A DNA stretch of 64,000 nt from Blastomyces gilchristii SLH14081 (Eukaryota; Ascomycota; Eurotiomycetes; Onygenales; Ajellomycetaceae). The number at the start of each line of letters is the position of its first letter. Position 1 is the first letter of the stretch. The position numbers and the translations under genes were made by a program. The DNA lies in assembly GCF_000003855.2 (NCBI RefSeq), contig NW_003101676.1:825531-889530 (forward strand), in the 5' to 3' direction. Positions 25,709 through 38,800 of the stretch are shown here, one piece after another. The notes beneath the pieces are model-generated. The model was not told where the DNA came from, made no database searches, and worked only from the letters and a program-made list of their open reading frames with translations.

Positions 25709-27312
25709 CTAGTCACTATCATCAGATAGTAGATTATAACTATTTTGAAAAGTAGGGATCTCAACTGCTTGCATTATATCTGGTTTATCATCAGAGTCAT
25801 TTCTCAATTCTCTAATCTTAACAGAAGTTTGAGAATTCAAATTCTGTTTACATTTAGCAGAAGAATTAAAGTTTGAAGATTTAGATAGTTGAGAGTTTCT
25901 TCTTTTTAAGCTTGCAGTTGTAAGTCTACTGAACTTGACTCTTCTCTTCAGTTCTAGATTGACTTTAAGCTTCATCTTTTCTTCAGTTCTTTTGAGTTCT
26001 AGAAGTAAACATACATTCTTTTGAGCTAGATGCATGTTTTTCTTTGTAATTAGAGTACTTAAGCAGAGTGTGTTGACATATTTCATCTCTTTTTGAGCAT
26101 GTTTCACATTTATACTCACTAGTTTTGTGATCTCTGACACAGAATGCACATTTTGAGTCTCTAAAATATGAGATTATAAAGTGTTCATATCTTTGACAGT
26201 TTGAACACTGTGTTTGAGCTTTGAGATTCATTCTTGAGTCTTTGTATTCATGAACTCTCATTTTCAAATCTGCTACTCTTACTTCAGAGATCTTTGACTG
26301 TTTAAGTGTTTTTATATATACTAGAACAGAGGCATTTCTCCTCCTTTATCTGAACTCAATTGAATTTAGTCATACAGGCTTCTTTCTTAGTTGAATAGAG
26401 TTGTATTCTTTCAATTCATTTTTAAGAAGTAGTATTTCTTCTTCACAGTTAAAAATTTCAACTGGAATATTATAAAGAATGAATTTATCTCACTTTTCAT
26501 CTCTCTTAGATAGAATTATTGTATTTAGCAAAGATTCTACTGCTGACTTTCAGAGATTCTTATTCTAAATAAGGAATTCAGCACTGAATTCAGGCATTGT
26601 AGTCACAATGATGAAGTTTTCAAAGAATAATGACTCAATTGAAGCTATAACTGATTTTTGAACTTCAATATCAGTCATTAACTAAGAAAAGAACTGCTGA
26701 TTAATTTCATTTCTGATTCTGAAAATGAGATTTGAGTTTAGCTTGTTTCTTTACAGAATGTCCTGGTTTGAGACTTTGAGAATAAGTCTTCTATTTCTGA
26801 AGATTTGAAAGTTTTTCTCTTTTTACATTTTCTTTTTCACTTTTCTATGAATAGAGATATGAACAGTATTCTTCTCAGTTTTCTCAGGATTTTGAGCAGG
26901 TTTTGAGACAGCAGGTTTAGAGATAGCAGATTCAGCTGCTTGAGTATATGTTTTCTTCTGATTCAAAAAAGAAGAAGAAGTAGAAAAAAAAGAAGAAGAG
27001 CAAGATGAAGAGTTAGTGATTATACAAGGAATTTTCAATGTTTTTTGAACTGTGTTTGAGATTTCAAGTTTGAACTTGATTATCTTCTGTAGTTGTCTAG
27101 TCTGAGCATGAAGAATTAATAAAACTTCTTCATTCATCTCACTCAGACACTGCTTTTCAAGAATCTTGCTTGCTTTTTCAAGTTTCTGTATTTCAAGAAC
27201 TTGTTATTTCTCTATTTCTTCTTTCTTTCTTCTCTTCAGAATTTCAATCTCAGGAATAGCATTTGAGAAAGCATCTTTTTCCACATTAACTAAGTGTATT
27301 TTTGAACTCATT
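25709..27312 (-). pseudogene. LINE ORF1 (gag-like, CCHC zinc knuckles)
   Basis: Starts at ATG 27312 as MSSKIHLVNVEKDAFSNAIP, followed by a charged coiled-coil-like region (EIEILKRRKKEEIEK, one stop, QVLEIQKLEKASKILEKQ) that leads without break into MNEEVLLILHAQTRQLQK. A Ser-rich linker follows at about 27000. Cys-rich knuckles at 26210-26010 include CSNCQRYEHF, CAFCVRDHKTSEYKC, CETCSKRDEICQH and CMFTSRTQK. Only a handful of stops or frameshifts separate the open stretches, so this is one of the least damaged frames in the block. The protein would bind LINE RNA. Confidence 0.8.
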
Positions 27313-27639
27313 ATTCTCACTCAATGAAAAGTTGATCAGACTGTTTCAAAAGAAGAATAAAAGACTTTTATGTATAAAACACCTGATTTTTTTCACACTA
27401 GTTCAGTAACTAGGTTAGATTTTTGAAGAGAATCTAATAAACTAAAATTGATTTTTGAGATAAATCAATAAAATCTTTACAATCTCTTTCTTGAAATACA
27501 GTGAGGAAGAGTATGATATCAATTAATAATGAATCAGATGATATGATAGTTTTTAAGAGAAAAACTGACAAAAAATAAATCAATTTTTTGCAGAGAAATT
27601 GATTAAAACTATTCAATTTTATTCTAAATCATTCAATTC

Positions 27640-28259
27640 TTCTCACACAACAAGTGTGCAACTCAAATCAGTTAATAAAGAGTATAAAAAAGAATTAAGT
27701 ATTAATGAAAGCTCTTCAGTTACTGAAAAAGTAATTCTTACTTAAAAGAATATGAAATTATGACAGAAAACAGCTCTGTTTTTTATTCTTTGTCAGAATA
27801 TTGTATAAAACTCAGAGAAAAACACCTTACTTTTTCAAGAGAAGTAAAAAACTATTTCTAAGATCTTTTTTTTGCATTAATCACTGCAGAAGAATGAGAT
27901 AGAAACTGCTAAGATATGCACTACTGTATACTCTTTATCAAGACTTTTCCTCTTCAGAGTCTTAATATTATAGAGAATATAAGTCTGTTTCTATATAATA
28001 ATATAAATATTGTCAGCGGGATGTAGAGGAACTGGTTATTTATATCTTAAAATAGAAGACTTTGTCAATGATTATATCAATATAGAGTTAATTCTCAAAT
28101 TCAATAGAAATCTAGTGTTGCTGTTCTCAATCTCTTGCAGAATCTATTGAATATTGAGATATTAAAGCTAGATTTAATATATCTCACTGTACAGGGATCA
28201 AAGGCTCAGTCAGACCTTGAGATATACTGATTTTATAGTTGTTAATATGCTGTTGACTC
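27640..28259. other. Probable LINE 5' UTR and unassigned AT-rich sequence
   Basis: No coding domain was seen. It includes a CpG-containing start at about 28014 (TGTCAGCGGGATG) of unknown nature. The boundary between LINE leader and older sequence could not be set. Confidence 0.35.
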
Positions 28260-28892
28260 ATTGTCTGCTGATTATGTTTGAATGCTGTTGCTGAGGTATC
28301 TTTTTGTATTGTTCTGCCGGGGATGAGCCAGATTGAGAGGGATAGTACAAGGGTGAGACTTGGTGTTGAAGTCTAGATACACTGACAACAGACTGTGGAG
28401 ATTGCACTTCAGAAGAGTCTGTTGATTATATGCTTGATATTATCACTGAGGTATCTTTTTGTATTTTTCTGCTGAGGATGGGCCAGATTGGGAAGGATGG
28501 TATGAGGGTGAGACTTGGCATTGGTGTTTTGGAACATCAAAGATGGACAGGGTTTTCACGGAGGTCGCTCCTCAGATATCTCCACAACTACAGGTCGGGG
28601 ATCTTCCAAAATCGAGAAGATTGGTGCATATGGCTAGGTCTCTTCACCTTACAATTTGTATGGCACTTTGGCCCGGGGTTGTGGTGTGGTAGGGGAGAAC
28701 GGGGGATAATCCCACACAGGAGTTTCGAACAACGTCCGGTTCACGTTTGGCTGAATAACTCCACCACCACACAGGGTATGCGGTCGGCGATGGGGTCAGA
28801 ATGCTCGTATGATCGAGGGCTTTTCGATGGATCTATCGGCGGGTTCTTATTCGAAAAATCGAGCGAGTTCGTGGTGGAGCGGTTGATTAGCA
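28260..28892 (+). other. Unmutated GC-richer island with a ~150-bp tandem duplication; unknown origin
   Basis: Composition is close to that of the host gene region and CpG sites are frequent (for example CGGTCGGCGATGG and TCGGCGGG), unlike everything around it. A block starting GAGGTATCTTTTTGTATT occurs at 28294 and again at 28449; the two copies align for at least about 80 bp (GGGTGAGACTTGG shared). The first copy has stops where the second encodes Trp. One plus-strand frame gives 157 codons (28430-28903), another gives PDWEGWYEGETWHWCFG; neither matches a family I recognise. It ends abruptly where gypsy A2 gag starts. It may be a captured host fragment, a young insertion, or part of an unknown element. 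Confidence 0.5.
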
Positions 28893-30229
28893 CAGATGTA
28901 TGAGTTGCTGAGATATAATATCTTCTATCACTGTTCTGTATACTCTTGAGCTTGATAAGACAGTTGTTCAATGTTCAGAGCTGTGTGTAGAAATCTTTAT
29001 AAGTCTGATCTTTGTCTACACTTATAAGAATCTATAAGAGTTCAAGAGTTAATGTCTTCTTGAGCATACTAATCTTTATTCAATTCTTTCAAGATTGATC
29101 ACCTGCTTCTAGAATCTTGATGTTGAAGTCAGAAATGAATGTTGTAAGAGAAGTATTTCTCTATCAGATACTCTGTAATCAATCTAACACTTTCTATTGC
29201 ATGACAGTGTCTCAGAACAGAATATCAAGATATTTAATAATATTATCAAATGTTCACAACACTGATTCACATGCTTTCATTCATGAATAAAACTTCTGTT
29301 TCATGCAATTCTTCAATCATTCATTAATATATCAATCTTGATTGATTAATGAACTGATAGCATCTCTATCTACACTCAGTTTCATGAGTATTTTCATTCT
29401 TCATGATAAGTAGAGAGTGAGATCAGAAGCATTGAAATATATAAGAGTATCTAAGCATTCTTTCAGCACTTTTATATTCAATTTTATAGATATTAAAATT
29501 GCATGAGTTTCTTATTATGATAATTATTAAATCTCTTCATATTGATATTATTAAGTTACATGCATATCAGCTATTTATTATTATTGTAATTTCAATATTA
29601 CTCAGAGTCACTGTGATATCACATCTATGCTCACATTCAAGAGTTTCATATTATCATTAGACATGATTATATTGATTGTTGAATGTGTAATTGTATGAAT
29701 ATCTCATATGTCTGAGATTAGAACTCTCAGATCTTTCACTGATATTCTCTTTATAAGATCTTATTACAGAGTCAGAGTGACTGGTGAGTAAGCTTCTATC
29801 CGAGAACTCAGTGTCTACTTAACTGTTTGACTGTTTCTCTATTTCTTACACATTGTTATGTGTTCAGATATATCAGTGAGTAATCATTTCTAATAAGAAG
29901 ATAATGAACATTATTCTAGTGTAAGAGGCCTACACTAAATAGATTGATATTATATTGATAGGTCTTATATAATAAAGAGAATAATGTTAGAGAAGGAAAA
30001 GAGAGAGAAAGTATAAGAATTAGTGATTGAAGTGAATATTTATACATGTATGTGATGATGTATGTGATGAAGCTTCAGAGCGGAAGAATCTATACGCGTT
30101 TATAACGGCCGAGGATCGGTGATTGAGAATGACTGAGAATCAGAGTGTACGCATTTGAGAATGAAGCAGTTGAAATCTGTAAAGTGTAACAGAATAGTCT
30201 ATATAATTGATCGGGCGCAGCCCGCCACA
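28893..30229 (-). mobile_element. Truncated gypsy family A copy (A2): gag region plus 5' LTR
   Basis: The 5' LTR at 29920-30229 (310 bp) starts TGTAAGAGGCC and ends CGGGCGCAGCCCGCCACA with CpG intact. Leftward, the gag remnant includes CLIKLKSIQNSDRRYY near 28960-28910. Homology with A1 and A3 stops at about 28893, next to the GC island. No pol or second LTR is present, so the element was cut by deletion or rearrangement. The right flank is TATAG; the matching target duplication is lost. Confidence 0.85.
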
Positions 30230-30299
30230 TATAGATAATTTATCTTTATATTTATAAGAATCTTCTTAACTCTTACAGATATACTGAAGAGTGAAAATA

Positions 30300-32630
30300 A
30301 GAAGTTATTTTATAAATAAAGAATGAAAAGATTATTAAGAAGAGAGAGCTGTGAGAACTTTCTTATTTCAGAAGCTTACAGAGTTTTTATAAGATTAAAA
30401 CAGATATTCATAAATACAGTGATACTGTTTCACTTTAATTTCTTACTCTTAATCAGATTGAAGACAGATATCTTCTTTTTTATAATTTCAGAAATAGTCT
30501 TATAACTATAGTTAAATAAGAACTGAGTTTCAGTGATCTTTTTCTTATGAAAGATATAATCTACAGAGATTAACTGTAATATTTATAATTAGAAGCTTCT
30601 TATAATAGTGAAATTCTTCTATCACTGATATCACTACTTTGAGAGTCTCATAATAGTGATTACTATTAGAACTGATTATAATAGCTTATAATAGTTTACT
30701 TCAATCAAGAAACTCTTACAATAATAGATTCACTGAGCTCAGAAACTGAGTGAGTTCTGATTTAAGATAGAGTATATTAAGAGAACTAAGAACTCAGCAG
30801 ATAGACTCTCTCACAGATCTGACTATATTAAGAAAATCAGAGTAATGAATACAGAGAGATTAGAGAAGATAGAAAAGCTTTATAAAATACTTAAACTGAG
30901 TGTTGTAAAGAGATTGACTGAAGAGTCTCTTAATTTTCTATAAGAGAAGAAGAAGAAGAGAGAGAGAACAAGTCTATATAACTTCTCTTTATAACACTGA
31001 GAGTTAACACTCTGAGAATCTCTATAAAGATTTTCAGAGAGAGTATCTATAATCTGAAGAGTTTGTAAACTTTGAGAAGTATTATAAAAGATCTGATATT
31101 AGAGAAAACAGAGTATAAGTCTTTATAAGATCTTTTATTCAGATTATCAGAACTGTGACTGAAGATTGAATATACTCAGTATATTCAGAAACTACTTACA
31201 GCAGAGATTAACTCTGTATAAATAAAGAGTTAAAGAGACTTAAATAATCTCTTATAAAGAGAGAGCTGAATTTATATATCTATGAATAAGTTTCTATGTA
31301 TAGAACTTATTAAAAGATATCATGACTCTTCTCTAGCAAATTATTTTACAGATAATAGAACTTATAAGTTACTTATAAGAAAATACTTCTGACTGAAGAT
31401 ATAAGAGCTTGTGAAGAAGATAGTAAATTCTTATACTATTTATCAGAGTTCATGAGTAGTGTGATTCAGATTATATAAAGAACTTACTTATTTACTCATC
31501 TTATAAAAACCTTGAGAATAGCTAGAAATAAACACTCTTATAGATCTCTCTAAAAGTAAGAATATATATAATATCTACTGTAACAGTATACTGATAATAA
31601 TAGATCACTTTATTAAGATAACACACTTTATACTCACTTACAAGAACTTAAAGTTAAAGAATTTAACTTATATCTTCATCTGTAATATAATCTGATTGTA
31701 TGAATTATCTGTAAATATTATCTCAGATAGAGAATTAATCTTTATAAGAGAGTTCTGATCTGATCTGATAACTATACTAAAAATCTTGTAAGATCTAAGT
31801 ATAGCTTTTCATTAATAGATAGATAATTAGATAGAATATCTGATAAGTATATTAAAACAGTATCTGTAGTACTTTGTCAATTATAATCAGAATAACTGAG
31901 TGTATTAATTATCACTCACAGAGTTTATATATAATAACTTAAAGTATGTTAGTACAGATAAAACTCTCTTTGAAATACTCACTAAGACTTATTTACAGAT
32001 GATCTTGATAAATCTATGAGAGTATACTATAGAGTATAGTAATATTTGTAAATAAGCTAAGAGAATTCAGAATATTTAAGAAAAAGTCTGTAAATTCTTG
32101 AGAAAGACTTAAGAGTATTAAAAGAGATACTATAACTCTAAGTATATTATAAAGACTTTCAAGAAAGATGATAGAGTCTAACTAAGTCTGAAAAATATTA
32201 TTATATAAAGATCTAGTAAGAAGCTAAATCTCTTATAAACAGAGTTTTATAAGATTATAAAGAAAGTTAGTTTATAATTCTACAGATTAAAATTATTATT
32301 TAAGTTACAGATATATAATATTTTTTATATCTCTTTACTCTGTAAATATAAAAAATTCTTAAAAGAGAACTCTATAACTCATCACTCTATTTATAAAGCA
32401 TTAGAGAGTGAAAGAGAATATCAGATTAAAGAAATTATTAACTCAGAGAAGTAAGATTATAAGCTCTGATTTACAATTCAGTGATAAAAGTATTCTAATA
32501 AGATAAATAAGTTTACTTAAAAATTATTCAAGTAGATAAGATATCTATGAAAACTGAGATATAACTTTTATACTATAAATTCTGATAAGTCAGAATAATG
32601 TAATCTTTGCTAAGAATCTGATTATAATAA
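30300..32630 (+). pseudogene. Pol remnant of gypsy C1 (RNase H, integrase, chromodomain)
   Basis: At 30380-30500 the frame reads RVFIRLKQIFINTVILFHFN, then IRLKTD, the RT/RNase H junction seen in gypsy elements (Asp of KTDAS). Near 31590-31650 the integrase core reads ILIIIDHFIKITHFILTYKN. Near 31910-31960 it reads LTEFIYNNLKYVSTDKTLFE, the integrase region with its third acidic residue mutated nearby. Near 32250-32360 comes VSLQFYRLKLPSRYKIHNVF-like sequence (partly mutated), then EYQIKEIINSEK, a chromodomain signature. Stops are dense. Confidence 0.78.
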
Positions 32631-32859
32631 AGATATTAACATTGTTATTTATAAATTTTAGTTTATAAAGATGATGAGTTTCTACTGAGATGAACAGTTC
32701 ACAGTGTATATAAAGAGAAGAAGAAATCATATTATTATTAAAGTTAAAAAATAAAGAAAAATAAAAATCAGACTGTGAACACAATTTAGTGACTAATAAA
32801 AAAAATAAAGAAAACTCATACTTATATTCTTATCACTTATAATACTTAATCTCTCTATA

Positions 32860-34300
32860 ACTATCAATTCTCTTCTTCAAAGAAGTAGAAAGTATTATAT
32901 CTGTAGTACAGATAATTATTATATTTACTATAAAGATTATCAGAAATGTACAGACTTTAAGAGAGCTGAATATCAGAGTGTATACAGTTGCAGCAGAGTC
33001 TTAAAAGCTGATCATCTGCATATATTATCAGATATCTCTTATAAAGCTATATTCACTCTCTCAGTTATGCTGAAGTATTCAGTCTGAAACTTATTAAGAT
33101 ATAGAGAGAGAACTTATCTACTCAGATTAACTTCTGTTATAAATTCATAGTATTTATATTGTCTTAATTATTTGAATTTTACAGATATCTGAAAACTCAT
33201 CTTCTATTAATAATGAGATTGTGAAAATGCACTGTGATATGAGAAGTATTGATAGAAAATCTAGATATATTTACATATATCTGATCAGAGATTATACAGA
33301 TAGAGAGAGAATAATTATAGATCTGCAGAGCTTTAGAGAATACTGACAGCACTGAAAGCTTTACAGAGACTATTAGCTAGAGTCTGTAAGAAATTACTTA
33401 CAGAGAGACTTATAGTAAAGAGTAGAACTATACTGCTAAGAGTCAGAAGCTGATCTGAGAAAGACACAGAGTGAACTACTGATCTAAAGATTGAATACAG
33501 TGACAGAGCTGAGAGAAATGAAGACACTGTTGTAAGTAACAGTGTCTCTACTTCATTAACTAACAGAAAGTGATTAGAGATATTACAGAGATACTTATAA
33601 GTTATAAGAAGCTCAGCAGCAGTCAGATATTATTCATAAAAATATTAAAATTAAAAATATTTTTATTCTTGAAAAGTTCTTGAATTAATATATAGATATT
33701 ATTAGAAACACTCTCTCTCTATTATCTGAGTGAAAACACTTTATAAATAAATGAGAATACTTACAGTTTATGAAAATGAGAGCTGTTATAGAAAAAGAGA
33801 AAAGAAGATAAAGTTTTACAGACAGATCTGAGATATTTATACTACTCTAGAGAGAATTATTTATACTATAAGTAATTCTGTAAAATAGTCAGATCACTCT
33901 AGTAAATAAAGAATAATTATAAATCACAGATCTAAATCTTTCTATACAAGTATAAAGAGTGATTACAAACTGTGACTATCTTGATTCTACAATTCTACAG
34001 AGTTAATGAAAGAATGAGAAATTTCTTACAACTCTACAGTGTCAAAGAATGATAATTTATAAAAATAAATGAAAGATTAAATCATAAATACTTCTCTTTA
34101 ATAAGAGTAATCTTATAGAAAGTGATTTATCTGTGAGATAAATCTATATAATGATTATACAACAATCTTACAGAAATAATTAAGAGTCAACTAAAACTCT
34201 CTGAAATAAAAGATATAAGATGAATCTGTATAATAATCAGAGAAAGATCTGCAGACTATAAAGAATTTCATGAAATAAGAAACTGAGTAATAGACTCTTT
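32860..34300 (-). pseudogene. Antisense Cys-rich reading frame in the 3' region of gypsy C1
   Basis: Downstream of the chromodomain and before the LTR lie about 1.7 kb with no sense-strand domain. On the opposite strand, a Ser/Val/Leu-rich frame (33527-33333: SFSDQLLTLSSIVLLFTISL) precedes a Cys-rich segment near 32990-32870 (CCNCIHSDIQLS, CSLYIS-like, SKYNNYLYYRY, FFEEEN). Copy C2 keeps the same segment in the same orientation relative to its element (near 46870-47030). The paired C..C spacing resembles short fungal Cys-rich motifs. Function unknown; the reading is tentative because of stops. Confidence 0.35.
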
Positions 34301-34449
34301 TTTCTTCATAGTAACAAGAGATTTTTCCTCACTGAGATTTTTTATAGATGTGAAGAGTCTTTAGTGAGTATTACTACAGTACTGAGCCTGATTCTATAAA
34401 ATCACTCAGTGAAAGACTTCATGAATAAAGCTTTAGAGAGAAGAGAGTA

Positions 34450-34986
34450 TATAAGAAATTCTACTTCTTGTAAATTCTTTATCTCTATTTCTATCTCTCA
34501 TGTAACTAATAGAGTTGGTGACTCTTGACTATGCATTATTATTATTATTATTCTTCAATTATAGATGTATGCAGTCAGAGACTATGACATCTACCTGAGA
34601 ACTTTTAGTTCTCAGGGTTTTTCTAATATCTATAGAGTTAACTATTATACATTTACCAATTTCAGATAAGCAAAATCAGAAAATTTCAGCCTAGAATATA
34701 AAAACTCTTTATAAATTGCAGTATTTTAACACCTTCTGATACTTTGAAACCATTTGGAAATATCATGACAAAGGAAAAGAGAACAAAGTCTTAAAGATAG
34801 ACACTTGACTATACATAACTATATAGACTGAAGTTCATGACTATCATTTATAACTCAGCTTGAATACTATTATACATTTAATCTCTACATTTATCTTTCT
34901 ACTGTGAATACTTCTAGTAGCTATCAGTACATATCACATCAAGCTGTAAATATTCAAATAATTGCCTGCAAGTACTTATTCTTACA
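34450..34986 (+). repeat. 3' LTR of gypsy C1, interrupted by LINE fragment L2
   Basis: Family C LTR in plus orientation, with the inserted LINE fragment at 34537-34803 and its duplicated 13-bp target. The sequence flanking the insert rejoins to match the reverse complement of 44150-44406. Confidence 0.8.
34537..34803 (-). mobile_element. 5'-truncated LINE fragment L2 with 13-bp target duplication
   Basis: It starts with an ATT run and TTCTTCAATTATAGATG on the plus strand and contains only LINE 3' UTR. The flanks are CTTGACTATGCAT (34524-34536) and CTTGACTATACAT (34804-34816), differing by one G/A transition. It sits inside the C1 LTR. A 267-bp fragment with an AAT tail is a textbook truncated LINE insertion. 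Confidence 0.9.
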
Positions 34987-35140
34987 TTATTACATAGATA
35001 ACAGCTTCTTCGTCTTTTATATTATATAGTCAGACTTGTAAGTCAATTTCAAAGATAAACTCATAAAAGCTTTTATAAATTGTAGTTCAGTAGATAGTCT
35101 TAAGTAGTTATAGCTTAAGAAAGTTTCTTTTCAGTTTACA
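34987..35140. other. Old sequence between the C1 LTR and MITE M1
   Basis: AT-rich, no domain recognised. The last eight bases before the MITE, TATATCTC (35141-35148), are its left target duplication. Confidence 0.45.
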
Positions 35141-35349
35141 TATATCTCTAGACTGGCCGCCGGGATCATGAATTTCACATTTAATCTCATTTAGTCTGGT
35201 TTCATACATTTCTTAGCATGAATTCTGCTGGGACTAATCATTAAAAAAACATGCAAAGTGACTATATATCAAATCTCAAAATGAAACTATGACTTAGAAA
35301 AAATAAGAAAGTGATCTCATTTAATCTCATTTAGTCTCATTCTTGACAT

Positions 35350-35516
35350 TGTGATTCGGAAGAATGTACGATCATCGGATAATAACGCGGCCGCTTCTGA
35401 ACTTGCTTATGAATGTAAAGAGGTCATAGCAGCCATCAATTAATTTAGTGTACTGTATATAAGAAGCCAGCGTACGCCTGTAATCATACACTGTCTCAAG
35501 CAATCTTTGAATCACA
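35350..35516 (+). repeat. 5' LTR of gypsy B1
   Basis: 167 bp; the first half keeps CpG-rich sequence (AACGCGGCCGCTTC), whereas the 3' LTR reads AACACAGCTGCTTC at the same place. In the second half the 3' LTR is the less mutated one. Confidence 0.92.
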
Positions 35517-35879
35517 TCTGATAGCATGTCTAAAAATCAGTGAGAAGTGCAGACTTCTTCAGGGCATGATAATTTCATCTATGAAGTGATTCATAGTTAT
35601 CATGTCAGTGTGATTCTAAAAACACCTCAAAAGATAGTGTATGAAGAGCAGTGAGTGAAAGAGCATCTGATTAATACTGCTTCACTTATTAGGGGAAAAC
35701 TTCACACTCAGGCAAATGCCATGTATGTGAATGAATGAGATGTGAGAAAGAGAAGAGAAGCAGTGAACCAGATTCAAAGAAGTCTGCTCCCTACTCAAAA
35801 GAAGGATAAAAAGAGAGAGTGATCATCATCAGAGTCATACAATGATAACAGAAATCATATAATGATATAATAATAGACA

Positions 35880-38800
35880 TTATACAATCAATAATAAATC
35901 ACTGAAATGAACATTTCTTCTAGTCAATATGAACACTCTTCTCTACTACCTGAACTGAAAGATATACAGAATCTCTCAGACAATTTACTTAAAGCAGTAA
36001 GAAAAGCAGCTGAAACTGCTGAACTGAAATCAAAGCTCTGTACACATACAAGAATTCTAAATGAAATTAAGGCCTTGTATATACAGTGACAGGCTGAGAT
36101 GAAAGTCAAACAACAATTGACATTCACTGCAGATTAAGCATTCACTATGAAGAGCTTTGCTAATATAATCATCATCATTAATAAGAATAGAGAAAACCAG
36201 GTCTTAGACCTATAGTAGAAAATTGAATGTTTACACAGACAGACAATCATACTGAATCTGAAGATCTTATCATGATTATTCACAATCTCTTCAGAAGTAT
36301 ACATATTATCTGAGATCACTGTGCAGAATGAGAATCTGAGTATGAAATATATCAAGTCAGAAGATCTGCTGAAGCTATTAAGCTTTAATAGTAACTGAAA
36401 AAATGATGCTGCAATCAGTTGACTAAGTCAGATATAATTATATTATTGAATTGAATATAAACTTATAGACAGATATTTAACAGAATTTTAACAAGTTCTA
36501 AAATCTGCTACATTTCTATATAAAAAAGTGAAGTTATTATAAATAACTGATAAAAAGATGAATCTCACAGACTCAGAGTAATATTCATTCTCATGAATAT
36601 AAAATGAGTTTTTCAAATAAATCTTGCATAACTTTGAGAAAGTGAATATATAAGATAAGTGTTATAAACACTTCACTGAGTGTAGATAAGTAAGTGATTT
36701 TATATTATACTTCACATACTTCAGCTTACACTATCTTACATTGAATGAAGAGCTTTTAACATCTTTCTGTTTACAGATCTTTATTCATAATCTTACATCT
36801 GAGTTAAGAGTGAAATGAAAATACTTAATCTTGTAATCAGATATGATAGAAGAAGTATACAATATTCTTATTATACAGAAACAAGTGAGTCAATTGTAAT
36901 AGAAAATACTATAATTAAGTATATCTCAGTGAAGAATGAGTAATCAGACTTCTATAATACAAGTCACACACTCAGATGTAATAAATCTAGATTTGAATGC
37001 TATTACTAAAGTACTGAATTCTCTGAAAAAGAAATTCTCTGAGTGAAAATCTTAATATTGTGAGTATTAAGCTTGTTTCAACTGCAGATATTAAAATCAT
37101 GATATAAAGAATTACATACAGTGTGTATAGTTAAGAGAAGTAAGAGAGTTAAAAAACTAACAGAATCAATGAGCTCAGAGATACTCACTGATATTCTATA
37201 AAAAGTCTTCAAAGTGAAAGAGATGTCTGTGTTAGATAACTCTCTGAATTCTATGAATATCAGAAGAAAGCAGGCTTCTGAATAAAGTGTGAGTGAGAAT
37301 GAAGTAAACACTCATCTCAATATCTTAAGACCTGAAATGTTAATGTATAAGAAGTACTTAAGTAAGAATTGAGAGATGACTGTAAAAGTGTTAGTGAATA
37401 TAGAAGCTTCTATACAATATATTAATAATTATATAATCTGAAGACTGAAAGAGATCTGTTAAGTGAAGAATCTCTGATATATAAAATTATCTAATAACTA
37501 ATATTTAATATCATCTGCAAGAGTAAGAGTTTTCTTACACTTTGAAGAATGATCTTGCTATATTTAGATATAAGAGCTGCAGAATGTGAAATATGATCTT
37601 ATTCTCAGACTTAATTAATTTCAAAGATTTAATTCACAGATTCAATGATATACATATTATATACAGTTAACTGATAAGAAGAAAATGATTCATACAATTC
37701 TATCAACTGATATGAGAAGAACATTTCATATCTCTGATATGAAAGAGTTAAATCTGCTTATATATTAATAAGTAAAGAGAATAATTTACAAGACCTTATC
37801 TGAAAGCATTCTGTATGTCATACAGAATCTGAAAGTGAAGAAAACTAAGATAAAGAATATATAAGAGAATAAGTGTATAAAGAAGCTTCTGAAGAAGTAT
37901 GAAAAGATCTTCTGAACAGATCTTTCACTGAAATTACTACTGAAATGAGAATTTGTATATGAGATTGATATGAAGAACACAAAATCAGTCAATCAGAATG
38001 TATATTCTCTATTATAAACATATCTTGAAGAACAGAAGTGTCAGATCACAGACCTTCTAGAACATGATCTTATATAACTCTCATTAAGTGTGTGAGACTT
38101 TCCAGTTCTATTTATAAAAAAGATGAGTGAAGAGTAGTGAATGTGTATTAATCATTGAGCACTCAATAAGCTTATAATCAAGAATGAATATTCACTGTTA
38201 TGAATTCAATAACAGTTGAATACAGTTGAAAATATCTGATATCTATTAAAGATTAATCTTCTCTCAGAATACTGACAGATCTGTGTAAATGAACTGTCAG
38301 TACTGTGAACTGTGTTTAATATATAATAAGAGAAGTTCAAATTCCTAGTAATATTATTCAGTCTGATAAATGTATCTATCATCTTTTAAATAATAATGAA
38401 TATAATTCTTTATAAACAGAATAAAATCTTATATCTCATATATCTTAATAACATTCTAGTCTTTTCAAACTCATATAATGAATATCTGAAGCATCTCAAT
38501 GAAGTGCTTATAACTCTGACAGAGTATAAGCTCTATATCAAATTAACAAAGTGTGTGTTTGAAATGAAAGAGTTGAAGTTTATAGAATATATAGTGAGTG
38601 ATAACTGTATATACCTCATTCTGAAGAAATTGAATGTCATAGCAAATTTGACTATGACTGAGAAATGTATATTATATACAATAGTTTCTTGAGTTAGTCT
38701 CATATTACTACAGAATTATCAAGAATTTCATATAAATATCTGCATCACTCTCAGATCTCTTAAGAGAAATAAATACAAATCTGTAAAAGAAGAGGTTTCA

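Larger units (their letters stand above)
21344..28010 (-). mobile_element. Near full-length Tad1-like LINE (L1)
   Basis: The 3' end at 21344 is an ATT run (AAT tail on the coding strand) preceded by TATAATTGAAGAATAAT. Minus-strand order from right to left is 5' UTR, ORF1 (27312-25709), ORF2 endonuclease (about 25640-24920), reverse transcriptase (about 24300-23340), RNase H (about 22740-22300), 3' UTR. That order with CCHC knuckles in ORF1 and a C-terminal RNase H is typical of the fungal Tad1 clade. The insertion interrupts hAT B at ATTCTTTATC. The 5' boundary is uncertain (27640-28010), since no convincing target duplication was found on the right. Confidence 0.85.
30230..34986 (+). mobile_element. 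Gypsy family C copy 1 (C1), 5'-truncated chromovirus
   Basis: Plus-strand remnants in order: RNase H start near 30380-30500, integrase near 31540-31990, chromodomain-like segment near 32390-32620, a ~1.8-kb 3' region, and the 3' LTR 34450-34986. The LTR ends with CTTACA and starts TATAAGAA, the mutated form of the family C termini TGTAAGAA and TTCTTACA. The LTR is 257 bp once LINE fragment L2 and its duplicated target are removed, equal to the family C LTR at 44150-44406. The 5' half (LTR, gag, protease, most RT) is missing at the junction with gypsy A2. Confidence 0.82.
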
